Shown in pieces: positions 62,770 to 64,000 of a stretch of 64,000 nucleotides of DNA; position 1 is the first letter of the stretch, and each line of letters begins with the position of its first letter. The stretch comes from CAZLMW01 sp964560875. GTDB taxonomy: Bacteria > Myxococcota_A > UBA9042. The stretch lies in assembly GCA_964560875.1 (NCBI GenBank), contig CAZLMW010000023.1:13204-77203 (forward strand), in the 5' to 3' direction. A program made the position numbers and the translations under genes. The notes under the pieces were generated by a model, which had not been told where the DNA came from, did not search any database, and saw only the letters and a program-made list of their open reading frames with translations.

Positions 62770-63912
62770 ATGCGTTGGCTCATTTGCATGATGTCGGCGT
62801 CGGCGATGGTCGTTGGCTGTTCCAAGAAGGACACGGCGACCGGCCCCAAGCCGAGCCCAGCCGCTTCGAAAGACAGCGAAGATGGAGGCGGCGGGAACGC
62901 GGGTGAAAACGACGTGGCGGCTGCGGCCAGGGACGCGGCCGCAGTGACGTCCAAGGACTCCGGCAAAGACGCCAACCGGACACCTGCCCCCTCAACCTGC
63001 GCTGGTTTTCTGCCGGCGCAGCTGGCCGGCAAGATCAGCAACGACAAGCTCGACGAAATCAGCGGGCTCGCAGCGAGCGTGGACCATCCCGGCGTGTTCT
63101 GGGGCCACAACGACAGCGGTGAGAAGAAGGCGCGGCTCTACGCGATCAATGAAAAAGCGCGCCACATCGCGACATTCAAGCTCAAGGGCGTCGCCCCGAT
63201 CGACTGGGAAGATATCGCGGTCGGACCGTGCGCGGCGTCCGGCGCGATGGCCAAGCTGTCCTGCATCTACGTCGGCGACATCGGCGACAACAGCAACAAG
63301 CGCGACTACGTCATGGTGCACCGTGTTGCCGAACCTGCCTCTCTGCCCACTGCGCCAGCTGGCGATGCGCCGCGCCGCGAGCGATTCCGGAAAAACGACA
63401 CGGAAACGTTCACGATCCGCTATCCCAAGGCGCCGGGATTGCGCGGAAAGGACCAAAAGCGCGAAGAGCATCCCGACGTCGAGGCGATGGTGGTGTTGCC
63501 GGACACACGCGTCGTTCTCATCAGCAAGCGCGGCGATGGCACCGGTCGGGTCTTCCGCGCCACGCTGTCTGGACCTGACGTGACGGCCGAGGCGCTCGGG
63601 GCGCTGGATTTCCGCGACAAGACGGTCAAATCCGGTGTCAGCCTGCGAGCGACCGCCGCCGATCTCAGCAAAGACGGTCGGTGGCTTCTCGTCCGCAGCT
63701 ACTTTCGGATCTTTCGGTTCGACGTCGACGGCGTTTTGACCGCCAAGCCCGCCGACGCCGCCGCGAAGCTGCCGATCGCCCCCAGGGAGACGCTGCTCGG
63801 CGGCCTCGACCTGCAGGGCGAGTCGATCGCCTGGGGACACAAGAACGATTTTTGGCACACGTCTGAGGGCAAACATGCCCCGCTGTGGCATATCCGCTGC
63901 GCGAAGCCTTAG
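62770..63912 (+). CDS. lipoprotein with beta-propeller-like fold
   Basis: 380 residues from ATG 62770, which gives a tight signal (MRWLICMMSASAMVVGC, Cys17); ATGs at 62722 and 62746 are possible. A low-complexity Ala/Asp/Gly linker follows. The folded part has DEISGLAAS, VFWGHNDSGEKKARLYAI, DWEDIAVGP and YVGDIGDNSNKRDYVMVHRVAEP, motifs shared by bacterial propeller proteins of unknown or phytase/esterase-like function. Acidic loops (NDSG, DIGDN) suggest metal binding. Its stop codon TAG lies on the first bases of the dispersed repeat copy C. Confidence 0.75.
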   Translation: MRWLICMMSASAMVVGCSKKDTATGPKPSPAASKDSEDGGGGNAGENDVAAAARDAAAVTSKDSGKDANRTPAPSTCAGFLPAQLAGKISNDKLDEISGLAASVDHPGVFWGHNDSGEKKARLYAINEKARHIATFKLKGVAPIDWEDIAVGPCAASGAMAKLSCIYVGDIGDNSNKRDYVMVHRVAEPASLPTAPAGDAPRRERFRKNDTETFTIRYPKAPGLRGKDQKREEHPDVEAMVVLPDTRVVLISKRGDGTGRVFRATLSGPDVTAEALGALDFRDKTVKSGVSLRATAADLSKDGRWLLVRSYFRIFRFDVDGVLTAKPADAAAKLPIAPRETLLGGLDLQGESIAWGHKNDFWHTSEGKHAPLWHIRCAKP

Positions 63913-64000
63913 TGGTCCGTTTCAGGAGTCTTGATGAGTTGCCGTCCGCTCGTCGGACCACTAGCTTTCATTTGCAAGGGGCCTCGCGGGGGAGGCCCCT
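63911..64000 (+). repeat. dispersed two-hairpin repeat, copy C (reaches window edge)
   Basis: Hairpin AGTGGTCCG (63911-63919) ... CGGACCACT (63954-63962), spacer CTTTCATTTGCA, then AGGGGCCTC / GAGGCCCCT (63977-64000). In inverse orientation relative to copy A. The stop codon of the preceding gene (63910-63912) overlaps its first two bases. Confidence 0.8.

Overview
This is a G+C-rich chromosomal window that looks like a large-genome, deltaproteobacteria-type bacterium (Myxococcota, Bradymonadota or a relative). The evidence is long secreted proteins made of cysteine-spaced CDDGN-CT-C repeats, MopE-type putative metal-binding motifs, MYXO-CTERM-like C-terminal tails, Ser/Thr kinases and many lipoproteins. 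Two runs of exactly 100 N (7850-7949, 16154-16253) are scaffold gaps of unknown true length, so this is a draft assembly. Taxonomy is inferred from content, not from a marker gene.

Layout. 1-14.2 kb: three tandem plus-strand genes for giant Cys-repeat secreted proteins; the second and third are paralogous lipoproteins ending in a Tyr-rich propeller-like domain. 14.2-17.1 kb: anti-sigma factor, ECF sigma factor and a FemAB-like acyltransferase on the minus strand, then a zinc-finger-fused RNase HI. 17.2-20.1 kb: a translationally coupled envelope operon (two barrel-like proteins and a lipoprotein). 20.1-24.1 kb: a Cys-repeat peptidoglycan amidase divergent from an S41 protease, with 27 bp between their start codons. 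24.3-29.7 kb: a fused beta-oxidation enzyme, glyA and a Ser/Thr kinase. 30.2-35.6 kb: a leucine-degradation operon (methylcrotonyl-CoA carboxylase with a separate biotin carrier, methylglutaconyl-CoA hydratase, HMG-CoA lyase). 35.7-39.7 kb: ogt, small lipoproteins, an SDR, tRNA-Leu(GAG) and a truncated globin. 39.7-40.15 kb: an apparently noncoding stretch with a sigma-54-type promoter, three hairpins and a strong terminator. 40.2-52.3 kb: a somatomedin-B-like surface protein, a ~2680-residue Cys-repeat lipoprotein and a HEAT-repeat/dead-hydrolase protein. 52.4-64 kb: an HTH regulator among hairpin repeats, a cyclic-nucleotide-domain kinase operon with an AI-2E family permease, a GT-C-like membrane protein, HEAT protein, outer-membrane protein, a C45-like lipoprotein and a propeller lipoprotein.

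Together: roughly half of the window encodes envelope or surface proteins. Five large Cys-rich proteins, an amidase, a protease and several kinases and regulators suggest a cell-surface remodelling or adhesion programme, while 24-37 kb is ordinary fatty-acid, leucine and one-carbon metabolism. The strongest candidates for something undescribed are the sigma-54-type structured RNA at about 39.88-40.13 kb, the two-hairpin dispersed repeat that sits on gene stop codons (52.46, 53.4-53.6 and 63.9 kb), and the Cys-repeat surface-protein family. All calls come from reading the sequence without database searches.
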